From positions 1 to 41,991 of the forward strand of contig URLB01000001.1 in NCBI GenBank assembly GCA_900548595.1: 41,991 bases of DNA. The letters are read 5' to 3'. The notes under the pieces are model-generated. The model ran no database searches. It was not told where the DNA came from and worked only from the letters and a program-made list of their open reading frames with translations. The translations under genes were made by a program, and so were the position numbers. Origin of the DNA: an uncultured Eubacteriales bacterium. GTDB lineage: Bacteria; Bacillota; Clostridia; Lachnospirales; Anaerotignaceae. Position 1 is the first letter of the stretch. The number at the start of each line of letters is the position of its first letter. This document shows, in pieces, positions 24,537 through 32,685 of the stretch.

Positions 24537-25709
24537 TTATCTGCACCAGCTTTTTAAAAGTCTTTCCGCAACAGTAGGCAAAGACGCCCTTTCTACTGCT
24601 TCCGAAGTTATGACGTCAGCTTTTGCAATCACCTGTCCATCCAACATATATACAGCCTCTCCTGCTTTTACCCCCTTCTCAATCGGAGCTTGCAGGCTTT
24701 CTGTCAATTCATATACAATTTCAGGTTCGCTTCCACCCTTTTGAATCATAGCATTTATATCTTCCGAGACTTCCAAAAGCACCGTTTCATGCTCACCCTT
24801 GCTTACAGGTATTTCTCCTGCCGAGTCGCCCTTTTTAGCTCCCGATACAACGGCGTAATTCGCATATCCGTAATCCAACAATTTTATTGCTTCCGAAAAT
24901 CTTGATTTGTTGTCGGGAGCAGCCATTATTACCGCAATAAGCTCCATTCCGTTTTTATCAGCCGTAGCTGACAGGCAATACTTGGCGTTTCCCGTACTTC
25001 CTGTTTTCAGTCCCGTTGCTCCGTCATACCAACGTATAAGCTTATTTGTATTTGTAAGACCAAACTCCGTCGTACCTTTTCTTGTCGTATGATTTATAGT
25101 GTCCTGCCATGTAGTAGTATATTTTGTAATATCGGGAAAATTTTTAATCAGTTCCTTTGACATTAACGCTATGTCTTTAGCCGTAGTAATATGTCCTTCC
25201 GTATCTAATCCACAGGCATTTTTAAACTCGGTATTATCCATGCCCAGTTCTTTTGCTCTACTGTTCATAAGTTCTACAAATCCGTCTTCACTTCCGCCTA
25301 TATATTCAGCCATAGCTACGGCAGCGTCATTTGCCGATGCAATTGCTATACATTTTGTCATATCCGCTGCCGTCTGCGTCTCTCCTTCTTCCAGAAAAAC
25401 CTGAGAACCTCCCATAGAAGCCGCATGTTGACTTACAGTAACCTTATCATCCCATTTTATTTTCCCATCTCTTTCAGCCTCATATATAAGCAAAAGAGTC
25501 ATTATTTTTGTAATGCTTGCAGGAGGAAGCTTTTCATCGCTGTTTTGCTCATACAAAATATCTCCGGTAGACGCTTCCATAAGTATGGCGCTCTTTGACT
25601 TTAATCCAAGATCTGTTATATTTTCATGCTGAGCCGCATTAACATATAACGGTCGGCATACCGATATAAAGACCAATATAGAAGCCGTCAGCTTTTTCAT
25701 TATTTTCAT
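24537..25709 (-). CDS. D-alanyl-D-alanine carboxypeptidase (DacF/PBP5-like), copy 2
   Basis: This second exported DD-carboxypeptidase has 390 residues. A signal peptide ends near residue 25 (VNAAQ). The catalytic motifs are SITK at 65-68, SAN at 125-127 and KTG at 235-237. A beta-rich C-terminal domain and a short hydrophobic-basic end (RLLKSWCR) for membrane binding complete it. Motifs are intact, so it should be active in trimming stem peptides. Unlike copy 1 it is isolated, between a damaged acetyltransferase and a divergent lipid kinase. GGAG lies 7 bases before ATG. Some Firmicute DacF paralogues are used in sporulation, but nothing here proves that. Confidence 0.95.
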   Translation of the reverse strand: MKIMKKLTASILVFISVCRPLYVNAAQHENITDLGLKSKSAILMEASTGDILYEQNSDEKLPPASITKIMTLLLIYEAERDGKIKWDDKVTVSQHAASMGGSQVFLEEGETQTAADMTKCIAIASANDAAVAMAEYIGGSEDGFVELMNSRAKELGMDNTEFKNACGLDTEGHITTAKDIALMSKELIKNFPDITKYTTTWQDTINHTTRKGTTEFGLTNTNKLIRWYDGATGLKTGSTGNAKYCLSATADKNGMELIAVIMAAPDNKSRFSEAIKLLDYGYANYAVVSGAKKGDSAGEIPVSKGEHETVLLEVSEDINAMIQKGGSEPEIVYELTESLQAPIEKGVKAGEAVYMLDGQVIAKADVITSEAVERASLPTVAERLLKSWCR

Positions 25710-25873
25710 AATATGTCTCCGTCAGTTTTTTTCTTATTACTAAATTATTTGTATTATGCCTAAGTTAGAACATTATTAACTGTTTTAAAAATAATATTAT
25801 ATTTTTTGCACAAAATGTGATATAATAAAATATTATTTAACATTGCTGTAAATATTTAATATTATTTCGATTA

Positions 25874-25903
25874 TTGTATGATATATGATGATAATGTTAT
25901 AAT
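25874..25903 (+). promoter_or_regulatory. Putative promoter of the lipid kinase gene
   Basis: TTGTAT (25874-25879) and TATAAT (25898-25903) are 18 bases apart. They lie 32 bases before the start codon. Confidence 0.55.
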
Positions 25904-25935
25904 ATGCGGCAATATCTAGTCAGGGAGTTAAAATT

Positions 25936-26820
25936 ATGAATAAAAAACTGCTTTTGATATTAAACCCATGTTCAGGGCAAAAAAAGGCTAACAAGTATAT
26001 AATCGATATAATTTCTCTTTTCAGTAAAGCCGGCTATGACTGTACCATACATGTAACCCAGTGCACAGGAGACGCCTCTCAATATGTAGCTGACAACGCC
26101 TCGTACTATGATTTGATAGTGTGCATAGGCGGAGACGGAACTCTTAATGAAGTTATAACAGGTATACTTTCCTGTGGCGTCGACGTTCCTCTCGGATATA
26201 TACCGTCAGGCAGTACAAATGACTTTGCAAACAGCCTAAAACTATCAAAAAATGTTATGCAAGCTGCTCAAGATATTATAAACGGTAAGCCTAATTTATA
26301 TGATATAGGATGTTTTAACGGAAGATATTTTTCATATATAGCTTCTTTCGGAGCTTTTACAAAGGTTTCTTATGACACTCCTCAAAATCTGAAAAATGCT
26401 TTCGGACATTTTGCCTACGTCATGGAAAGTTTAAAGGAGTTACCTGCTATTAAGCCTATTCATGCCAAAATCACAGCAGGCGATATTGTTTACGAAGATG
26501 ATTTTATATTCGGCGCTGTCAGCAACTCAACTTCTGTTGCCGGAATACTTACGCTCGATCCCGAATATGTTGATTTGAGCGATGGTCTTTTGGAAGTATT
26601 TCTTGTAAAAAATCCGACAACTCCATTTGAGCTTAGTAAAATAGCGCTCTCATGTACTCTTAGGCAGTATGATAACGAAACGGTAAGATTTTTTTCGGCT
26701 GAAAAAATAGAAATAGAAACATCATCGTCAGTAAACTGGACAATTGACGGAGAATACGAGCAGGGCGCCGAAAAAATAGTTATAGAAAACCTTAAGCACG
26801 CAATAAAACTGATAAAATAA
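25936..26820 (+). CDS. YegS/BmrU-type lipid kinase (diacylglycerol kinase family)
   Basis: This 294-residue kinase belongs to the diacylglycerol/sphingosine kinase catalytic superfamily. The nucleotide loop GGDGT is at residues 65-69. The opening LLILNPCSGQKKANK and the segment IPSGSTNDFANSL are typical. The beta-rich C-terminal half ends with a WTIDGEY pattern. It probably phosphorylates diacylglycerol or a related lipid at the inner face of the membrane, recycling lipid after teichoic acid or glycolipid synthesis. It is monocistronic, with its own promoter and terminator. The true substrate cannot be told from sequence alone. Confidence 0.92.
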   Translation: MNKKLLLILNPCSGQKKANKYIIDIISLFSKAGYDCTIHVTQCTGDASQYVADNASYYDLIVCIGGDGTLNEVITGILSCGVDVPLGYIPSGSTNDFANSLKLSKNVMQAAQDIINGKPNLYDIGCFNGRYFSYIASFGAFTKVSYDTPQNLKNAFGHFAYVMESLKELPAIKPIHAKITAGDIVYEDDFIFGAVSNSTSVAGILTLDPEYVDLSDGLLEVFLVKNPTTPFELSKIALSCTLRQYDNETVRFFSAEKIEIETSSSVNWTIDGEYEQGAEKIVIENLKHAIKLIK

Positions 26821-26829
26821 AAATACAAT

Positions 26830-26878
26830 AATACCGACCTTTCAGATTTAACGGCAACTTCTGACAGGTCGGTATTTT
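26830..26878 (+). terminator. Terminator of the lipid kinase gene
   Basis: An 11-bp perfect outer stem (AATACCGACCT with AGGTCGGTATT) has a large loop that can pair further (TCAG/CTGA). A short T tract follows. Confidence 0.85.
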
Positions 26879-26932
26879 ACACTAAATATTATATCTACAA
26901 AAATTTTGTTTTATCAACCTCTTTTATATGCT

Positions 26933-26965
26933 AAAAACCGTACCTGTTTTAATAAGTACGGTTTT
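26933..26965 (-). terminator. Terminator of trpS
   Basis: A perfect 10-bp stem (AAAACCGTAC with GTACGGTTTT) lies just past the trpS stop on the minus strand. It ends in five T. Confidence 0.85.
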
Positions 26966-26972
26966 GTCATTT

Positions 26973-27977
26973 TTATCTTATTCTGTCAGGGAAACCTATC
27001 TTTCTGTGTACCTTGGAAAGTGTTCTCTGCGCTATTCTCTGAGCTTTCTCTGCGTTCATTTTTATAATACTGTCAATGTAGTCCTTATTTTTTTCCAGTT
27101 CTTTTACTTTCTGCTGGATAGGTTCAAGGCTTGCTACCACAGCTTCTCCGACAGCCGTTTTAAACTGACCGTAGTTGCTTGATGAAAATTCCCTTTCAGC
27201 CTCTGCAATTTTCTTTTCCGTTACCGCACAGTATATGTTGAGCAGGTTGCTCACACCGGGCTTATCCTCGCTGTATCTTATTTCGTTATCCGAATCGGTA
27301 ACCGCTTTTTTTATTTTGCTCATAATCACGTTAGGATCGTCAAGAAGAGCAATGGAATTGTTTTTATTTTCGTCTGACTTTGACATCTTCTTTGTAGGCT
27401 CCTGAAGAGACATTATCCTTGCGCCGACTTTTCCTATATATGCCTCCGGTATTTTAAATACGTCTCCGTATATGCTGTTAAAACGCGCGGCAATATCTCT
27501 TGTTATTTCAAGATGTTGTCTCTGGTCTTCTCCTACGGGAACAAGATCCGTCTGATAAAGAAGTATATCCGACGCCATTAATACAGGGTATGTAAAAAGT
27601 CCCGAGTTAATATTATCGGAATGAGTTTTTGACTTTTCCTTAAACTGGGTCATTCTTCCCAATTCTCCCATATATGTATAGCAGTTTAATACCCAGTTAA
27701 GTTCCGCATGCTGAGGGACATGAGACTGATAGTATATAATATTCTTTTCCGGGTCAAGACCTGCGGCTATATACTGCATGAGAAGAGTTCTTGCCTGCTG
27801 TCTCAGCTTTACGGGGTCTTGTCTGACAGTTATAGCGTGCATATCGACTATACAGTAAAGGCAGTTGTACTCATCCTGAAGTTTAGTCCAGTTTCTGAGA
27901 GCTCCCAAGTAGTTTCCGAGCGTAACATAACCCGAAGGCTGCATTCCGCTGAATATAGTTTTTTTCTCATCAGCCAT
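26973..27977 (-). CDS. trpS: Tryptophan--tRNA ligase
   Basis: This 334-residue class I aminoacyl-tRNA synthetase charges tRNA-Trp. The HIGH-like motif appears as TLGNYLG in PSGYVTLGNYLGALRNW, and KMSKS is intact near residue 196 (KKMSKSDEN). VPVGEDQRQHLEITRD forms part of the tryptophan pocket. Length and order match bacterial TrpS. It is divergent from the DAHP synthase gene and has its own promoter. I looked for a T-box leader on this strand upstream of the start and saw none: the leader is only about 60 bases. Confidence 0.97.
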   Translation of the reverse strand: MADEKKTIFSGMQPSGYVTLGNYLGALRNWTKLQDEYNCLYCIVDMHAITVRQDPVKLRQQARTLLMQYIAAGLDPEKNIIYYQSHVPQHAELNWVLNCYTYMGELGRMTQFKEKSKTHSDNINSGLFTYPVLMASDILLYQTDLVPVGEDQRQHLEITRDIAARFNSIYGDVFKIPEAYIGKVGARIMSLQEPTKKMSKSDENKNNSIALLDDPNVIMSKIKKAVTDSDNEIRYSEDKPGVSNLLNIYCAVTEKKIAEAEREFSSSNYGQFKTAVGEAVVASLEPIQQKVKELEKNKDYIDSIIKMNAEKAQRIAQRTLSKVHRKIGFPDRIR

Positions 27978-28036
27978 ATAAATTCCTCTTTTCCGTATAT
28001 AAAAATATCGTAAAAAATCAAAAATAAACTTCTTAT

Positions 28037-28065
28037 AGTATACTATGGTTCTTTTTTATATTCAA
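28037..28065 (-). promoter_or_regulatory. Promoter of trpS
   Basis: On the minus strand, TTGAAT (28065-28060) and TATACT (28042-28037) are 17 bases apart. This gives a short leader. Confidence 0.75.
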
Positions 28066-28117
28066 GTAAATTTATTGAGCGCCTATTTTAAAGACAGGAA
28101 AAAATATTATGTCATTA

Positions 28118-28146
28118 TTGAACATTAAATATATTTATAGTAAAAT
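28118..28146 (+). promoter_or_regulatory. Promoter of the DAHP synthase gene
   Basis: TTGAAC (28118-28123) and TAAAAT (28141-28146) are 17 bases apart. They lie about 80 bases before the start codon. No attenuator hairpin with a T run was seen in the leader. Confidence 0.7.
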
Positions 28147-28223
28147 ATTAACCATGCCTTAAAATATAATCAGCTTTTAAAGGCAGACTGATTTTTAAAA
28201 CATAAGAAAGGAGCAGAATTAAT

Positions 28224-29252
28224 ATGAGTTTCATCAATGAACAGAATATCCCTTCTCCCGATGAAGTTAAGGACGAAGTGCCTTTTCCGCGTCATCTGAC
28301 AGGGATAAAAGCCAAAAGGGACGCTGAACTGAAAGATATAATTTCAGGAAAAACCGATAAATTTATTTTGATTGTCGGTCCTTGTTCCGCAAGCGATGAA
28401 GACGCCGTATGCGATTACATATCACGCCTGGCAAAAATAAACGAAGAGGTAAAAGACAAAGTCTTTATAATTCCGAGAATATATACAAACAAACCCAGAA
28501 CTACAGGCGACGGATATAAAGGAATGCTCCATCAGCCTGACCCGGAAAAAGCTACAAATATATATGCCGGAATTATAGCTTTGCGTAAAATGCATATACG
28601 CGCCCTTTCGGAATCTCATCTTACAGCTGCCGACGAGATGCTTTACCCCGAAAACCTTGTATATGTCGACGATATGCTCGGATATATTACAATAGGCGCT
28701 CGTTCTGTTGAAAATCAGCAGCACAGACTTGTTACGAGCGGAATAAATCAGCCTGTCGGTATGAAAAATCCCACCAGCGGCGATTTTTCCGTAATGTTAA
28801 ACTCTATACACGCCGGTCAGCATGAACATACTTTCCTTTACAGGGATCACGAGGTAAGTACAAGCGGAAATCCTTATGCCCATGCAGTAATAAGAGGTTC
28901 TGTCGATAAGTACGGAAAGGCTCATGCAAACTACCATTATGAGGATCTTATGTCACTCACCGAGGAATATATTGAGAGAAATCTTAAATTCCCATGTATA
29001 ATATGCGACGCTAACCATTCAAACTCCGGCAAAAAGTTTTATGAACAGCCGCGAATAGTAGCTGAAATACTGCATAACAGAACCCAGAATAAAGATTTGC
29101 ACAATGTAGTTAAAGGCGTTATGGTCGAAAGTTATATTGAAGAAGGAAACTGCAAAATAGGAGACCATATATACGGCAAGTCCATAACAGACGCATGTCT
29201 CGGTTGGAAAGATACGGAAAAACTTATATACTATACTGCCGAACATTGTTAA
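28224..29252 (+). CDS. aroF: 3-deoxy-7-phosphoheptulonate (DAHP) synthase, class I
   Basis: This 342-residue enzyme of the AroF/G/H type I-alpha class joins phosphoenolpyruvate and erythrose 4-phosphate in the first step of aromatic amino acid synthesis. Visible family segments are LIVGPCSASDEDAV (metal Cys in GPCS), then PRTTGDGYKGMLHQPDP, later GARSVENQQHR, NPTSGDFSVM and CDANHSNSGKKF near the end. An N-terminal stretch of about 25 residues is shared with feedback-regulated forms, so Phe, Tyr or Trp control is possible, but the type is not certain. It is monocistronic, divergent from trpS, with a promoter and strong terminator. Confidence 0.96.
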   Translation: MSFINEQNIPSPDEVKDEVPFPRHLTGIKAKRDAELKDIISGKTDKFILIVGPCSASDEDAVCDYISRLAKINEEVKDKVFIIPRIYTNKPRTTGDGYKGMLHQPDPEKATNIYAGIIALRKMHIRALSESHLTAADEMLYPENLVYVDDMLGYITIGARSVENQQHRLVTSGINQPVGMKNPTSGDFSVMLNSIHAGQHEHTFLYRDHEVSTSGNPYAHAVIRGSVDKYGKAHANYHYEDLMSLTEEYIERNLKFPCIICDANHSNSGKKFYEQPRIVAEILHNRTQNKDLHNVVKGVMVESYIEEGNCKIGDHIYGKSITDACLGWKDTEKLIYYTAEHC

Positions 29253-29277
29253 ACCGAAAATATATTTTACAAATAAC

Positions 29278-29325
29278 AACCCCTCTACATTAATGTTTAA
29301 TTTCATACAGAGGGGTTTGTTTTTA
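29278..29325. terminator. Terminator of the DAHP synthase gene, probably bidirectional
   Basis: A 9-bp stem (AACCCCTCT with AGAGGGGTT) has a long AT-rich loop that can pair inside. TGTTTTTAT follows on the plus strand and TGTTATTTG on the minus strand, where the lipoprotein gene converges. Confidence 0.85.
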
Positions 29326-29387
29326 TCTGTGATTCTATTTTACGGGCTTTCGTTTCGGATAAAACAAATCGAAAGTCGAACAAAAAG

Positions 29388-29960
29388 TTATATGATTTCC
29401 AGCCATGCGACGCTTTCGCTTCCTACGGTTTCCACTTCGGATTTATCATATGCAATTAAAAGTTTTCTGTCGTATTCGCCGTCTTCATCGCTGTCAAACC
29501 GTATTTGTACATAATCGTTTCCTACATAATAGGCAGTACCGCCGCCTTCCGATATCTCAATGTCTGCTTTCTTATTATTTTCAAATGACAGATTTTCGGT
29601 AATCTCTTCTAATGTCATTTCCTCATTTATTCCGTTCATCAACGCTCCCAATGTTCCTTGAAGCCGAATGGGAACAGCTTCATCACTCAATACTACCTCA
29701 CCCGTATCCTCGTTATATTCTCCGTTGTAAACCACGCTGACAGAAAAATCCGTGCTTTCTCCTATAAACAAATTCCCATGGTAAAACTCCACATCATTTC
29801 CTGTTTGTTCCTTAAATTCTTTATATGACATAAATTCATATTCTTTCGCCGTATCGGATATACTTACAGCAGGTTTTTTTGAGCCGTTGCCACAGGCAGA
29901 TAAAGCCGTGATTATGCCCAGCGTCAGACCGAATAATAAGCTTTTTCCGATTTTTTTCAT
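29388..29960 (-). CDS. Lipoprotein of unknown function
   Basis: This 190-residue exported lipoprotein has a classical signal peptide ending in the lipobox LSAC, with Cys23 as the lipidated residue. The mature part is acidic and rich in beta-type segments, with no Cys pair or catalytic motif. I do not recognise the family. A strong GGAGGCGG site precedes ATG. It is the last gene before the terminator at 29278-29325. It lies 46 bases after the tyrosine phosphatase gene in the same direction, so the two may share a transcript. Confidence 0.8.
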   Translation of the reverse strand: MKKIGKSLLFGLTLGIITALSACGNGSKKPAVSISDTAKEYEFMSYKEFKEQTGNDVEFYHGNLFIGESTDFSVSVVYNGEYNEDTGEVVLSDEAVPIRLQGTLGALMNGINEEMTLEEITENLSFENNKKADIEISEGGGTAYYVGNDYVQIRFDSDEDGEYDRKLLIAYDKSEVETVGSESVAWLEII

Positions 29961-30006
29961 ATAACCGCCTCCATGTCTATCATTTGTTTATTATGTATCG
30001 CTGTTT

Positions 30007-30738
30007 TCAGCAGTCTTCCAATAATATTTCTTTCAAATACTCTAAGCTTTGTTTTTTCATTCCTTTTGATATAAGGTAATTTTCAATATCCTTATCTTTA
30101 TACAGTTTTATAAGCTCACACATTGTTTCTGCCTCAGAAAGCACAACGCTTCTGTACTTACGGTATTGAGGAAAATCATTCATAAATTTATCTGCCCTAT
30201 TCTTATTGTATGTATAACTGACTTCATAATCGGCAATAATGTCTTCTTCCGATACGCCGAGCATATAGTATAAAACAGACGCCACAACCCCTGTTCTGTC
30301 CTTTCCCGACGTACAGTGAAATAATACTCCGCCGTCTTTAACGGAGTCCGCAATTATATTAATAACCTCCGCAAGATTTTCTCCATGCGACAAAACGATG
30401 TTCTTATACCCCTCCGCCACACTTTCCGCAAAAGCCTGCATAGACGGACTTGATATATTATTAAATGAAAGATTGTCTTCTACAAGAGGAAAGTGTATAT
30501 AATTAAAATCTTTCGGACAGTTATCGGGAAACATTTTAACTTCCTCTTCCGAGCGCATATCTATAATCGTCTTTGCTCCTGCTTTTTTTATCACTTCCCA
30601 CTCTTCTTTAAGTACTCCGTTAAGTTTATCGCTTCTGAAAAGCAAATTCCATTTTACGGCTTTACCGTTTCTGGCATAAAGTCCGCCCATATCGCGAAAG
30701 TTAAAAACCTCAGAAAATCTATATCTTTTTATATGCAT
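30007..30738 (-). CDS. Protein-tyrosine/dual-specificity phosphatase (Y_phosphatase3-like)
   Basis: This 243-residue cysteine phosphatase has the active-site loop HCTSGKDRTG (Cys142, Arg148), which is the CxxGKDRTG form of bacterial MptpB/LipA-type phosphatases. The N-terminal NFRDMGGLYARNG is also a family mark. Such enzymes dephosphorylate phosphotyrosine and, in some cases, phosphoinositides. There is no signal peptide, so it should act in the cytoplasm. It starts after an AAGAGG site. Its natural substrate is unknown, and no tyrosine kinase gene is near. Confidence 0.92.
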   Translation of the reverse strand: MHIKRYRFSEVFNFRDMGGLYARNGKAVKWNLLFRSDKLNGVLKEEWEVIKKAGAKTIIDMRSEEEVKMFPDNCPKDFNYIHFPLVEDNLSFNNISSPSMQAFAESVAEGYKNIVLSHGENLAEVINIIADSVKDGGVLFHCTSGKDRTGVVASVLYYMLGVSEEDIIADYEVSYTYNKNRADKFMNDFPQYRKYRSVVLSEAETMCELIKLYKDKDIENYLISKGMKKQSLEYLKEILLEDC

Positions 30739-30783
30739 TACGAATACCTCTTAAATTATTTTAATAATATGTACGTTTTCTGT

Positions 30784-31314
30784 TTACAATGCCGTTCCTT
30801 TCTTAGGTACAAAAAGACCTTCTAACGGCGCTCCTTCCAGTTTCAATAGCATTACTTTTTTATCCAAACCTCCTGCATACCCTGTTAGGCTTCCGTTAGA
30901 ACCGACAACTCTATGGCACGGTATTATAATACTTATTGGGTTATGTCCGACCGCTCCGCCTACCGCCTGTGCCGATACACGTTTTCCTCTGTATTTTTTC
31001 TCAAGCTGTTTCGCAATTTTTCCGTATGTTGTTAATTCACCGTATGGTATTTCCGTTAATATGTTCCATACGTCGCGTCTGAAATCGCTTCCTTTAGGCG
31101 CAACGGAAAAATTAATACTCGAATTTTTTCCTTTAAAATAATCGTCAAGCCATTGTTTTACAATTTTAAAAACAGGAAGTTCTTTTTCTTCCGCATTCGG
31201 TAATGTAGAAGCATAGTATTTCTGCCCTTCTATCCAAAGTCCCGTTATGCTTTCATCTTCACCTGCAATTGTTATCTTTCCTACGGGCGAATTATAATAA
31301 GTAATATATTCCAA
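30784..31314 (-). CDS. ogt: Methylated-DNA--protein-cysteine methyltransferase
   Basis: This 176-residue DNA repair protein removes alkyl groups from O6 of guanine onto its own Cys. The acceptor motif IPCHRVVG has Cys133, followed by GSLTGYAGGLDKK. The helix-turn-helix DNA contact and the RRDVWNILTEIPYGELTTYG start of the domain are present. The gene opens with TTG: an AAAGGAGG site 9 bases upstream supports this unusual start, and no ATG lies at a suitable place. It is in the same direction as the phosphatase gene, 45 bases away. It is separated from ftsW by a probable terminator. Confidence 0.94.
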   Translation of the reverse strand: MEYITYYNSPVGKITIAGEDESITGLWIEGQKYYASTLPNAEEKELPVFKIVKQWLDDYFKGKNSSINFSVAPKGSDFRRDVWNILTEIPYGELTTYGKIAKQLEKKYRGKRVSAQAVGGAVGHNPISIIIPCHRVVGSNGSLTGYAGGLDKKVMLLKLEGAPLEGLFVPKKGTAL

Positions 31315-31400
31315 TTAGAAGATCCCTCCTTTTATAAAATCTGACAATGAGTTTTATATAAGTATATCATTCATACTAATATTTTTTGAATAATAAATCA

Positions 31401-31432
31401 ATAACCCCAAACACATATATGTTCAGGGTTAT
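31401..31432 (-). terminator. Probable terminator after ftsW
   Basis: ATAACCC (31401-31407) pairs with GGGTTAT (31426-31432) around a loop with further weak pairing. On the minus strand it is followed by TGATTTATTATT. The T tract is broken, so confidence is moderate. Confidence 0.6.
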
Positions 31433-31453
31433 AACTTCACGTTAAAACTTTAT

Positions 31454-32647
31454 TTACTTACAGTCTCTCGATATATTCAATAACAGTCCCATAGAAGCCA
31501 TCATAACTACCAGCGATGTTCCACCGTAGCTTATAAACGGCATAGGCATACCTGTATTCGGTATCGAGTTGGTAACAACGGAAATATTTATTATTACCTG
31601 CACGGCTATCATTGTCGTTATACCCGTAGCCATATAAGAGCTGTATTTGTCTTTAGCCGTCATAGCTATCTTTGTTCCTCTCCATATAAGAAGCGCAAAA
31701 AGAAGTATTACTACTATCGCTCCTACAAGACCGAGTTCCTCGCAAATAATTGCGAAGATGATATCATTATAGCTTTCGGGAATAAACGTTTTCTGCCTGC
31801 TCTGACCTATACCCAGACCAAACAAACCGCCCGACGCAACCGCAAAAAGCGACTGTATAACCTGGTATCCCGTATCGCTTGGGTCGCTCCAAGGGTCAAG
31901 CCAGCCTTTTATTCGATCCATTCTGTATGGTTCTACGATTACAAGCAAAATAAATCCAAGCACCCCGAGCATACCGAATACGACAAAGTTTCCTACTCTG
32001 TTACTGGCTACAAACATTATCATAAATCCTACAGCCATTACGACTATACCTGTGGACAGGTTTTCTTTCGCAATAAGTATAAATGCCAAAAGCAGCGGTA
32101 TGGAAAAAATCAAAAACGACTTAAAATTTCCATTCAACTTATTTTTGTTTTTTATGACATAATCACTCATAAAAATAATCATTATAAACTTTGCAAACTC
32201 TGAAGGCTGAAAAGACGTACCCAAAACCTCAAGCCATCTCTGCGAGCCTTTCGTTGCAACGCCAACCACCAGAACGACGCCCAGTATTCCGATGATAAAT
32301 ATGTATGCAATACCCGAAACTCTTCTGAAAAATTCAGTATTTACGCTCATACACATTATCATTGCAACCAAACCTACAATAGACCATCTCAGCTGACGGG
32401 CAAAAAAGTAGAACTTATCGTTGAACTTAGGTTCTGTCATCGCATAATAATAGCTTGAGGAAAATACCATAACAAGTCCGAACATTACGAGTATAAGAAC
32501 AAGTATAAGAACTGTATAGTCAATTCCTCTGAACGGGTGCGGATTAATAAGATTTCTTAAATTAAGGCGGCTTCTGTCAGGAATATCGTCATATCTTTTT
32601 CTATTCAGTTGGTAGACGTTGCCGTCTTTCTTTTTATAGTCGGCCAT
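31454..32647 (-). CDS. ftsW: SEDS glycosyltransferase FtsW/SpoVE
   Basis: This 397-residue polytopic membrane protein is a peptidoglycan polymerase that works with a class B PBP at the division septum. About ten membrane helices follow a basic cytoplasmic start of roughly 40 residues. Family marks include FQPSEFAKF, IKGWLDPWSDPSDTGYQ, SLFAVASGGLFGLGIG and PESYNDIIFAIICEELG. The end reads PNTGMPMPFISYGGTS. The place directly after murD marks it as FtsW or its sporulation copy SpoVE; sequence alone does not separate them. An AGGAGG site precedes ATG. It is the last gene of the cluster, where murG usually follows in other genomes. Confidence 0.95.
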   Translation of the reverse strand: MADYKKKDGNVYQLNRKRYDDIPDRSRLNLRNLINPHPFRGIDYTVLILVLILVMFGLVMVFSSSYYYAMTEPKFNDKFYFFARQLRWSIVGLVAMIMCMSVNTEFFRRVSGIAYIFIIGILGVVLVVGVATKGSQRWLEVLGTSFQPSEFAKFIMIIFMSDYVIKNKNKLNGNFKSFLIFSIPLLLAFILIAKENLSTGIVVMAVGFMIMFVASNRVGNFVVFGMLGVLGFILLVIVEPYRMDRIKGWLDPWSDPSDTGYQVIQSLFAVASGGLFGLGIGQSRQKTFIPESYNDIIFAIICEELGLVGAIVVILLFALLIWRGTKIAMTAKDKYSSYMATGITTMIAVQVIINISVVTNSIPNTGMPMPFISYGGTSLVVMMASMGLLLNISRDCK

Positions 32648-32685
32648 TCTTTACCTCCTGTAAACCAAATTTTACAGCCGCTTTT

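Noticed and set aside
20281..25709. Recent duplication of the two DD-carboxypeptidase genes
   Set aside because: Their proteins differ throughout apart from family motifs, and no flanking repeat was seen. They are old paralogues.
27978..28060. T-box leader for trpS
   Set aside because: The leader is only about 60 bases by the visible promoter, and no T-box sequence or terminator pair was seen.
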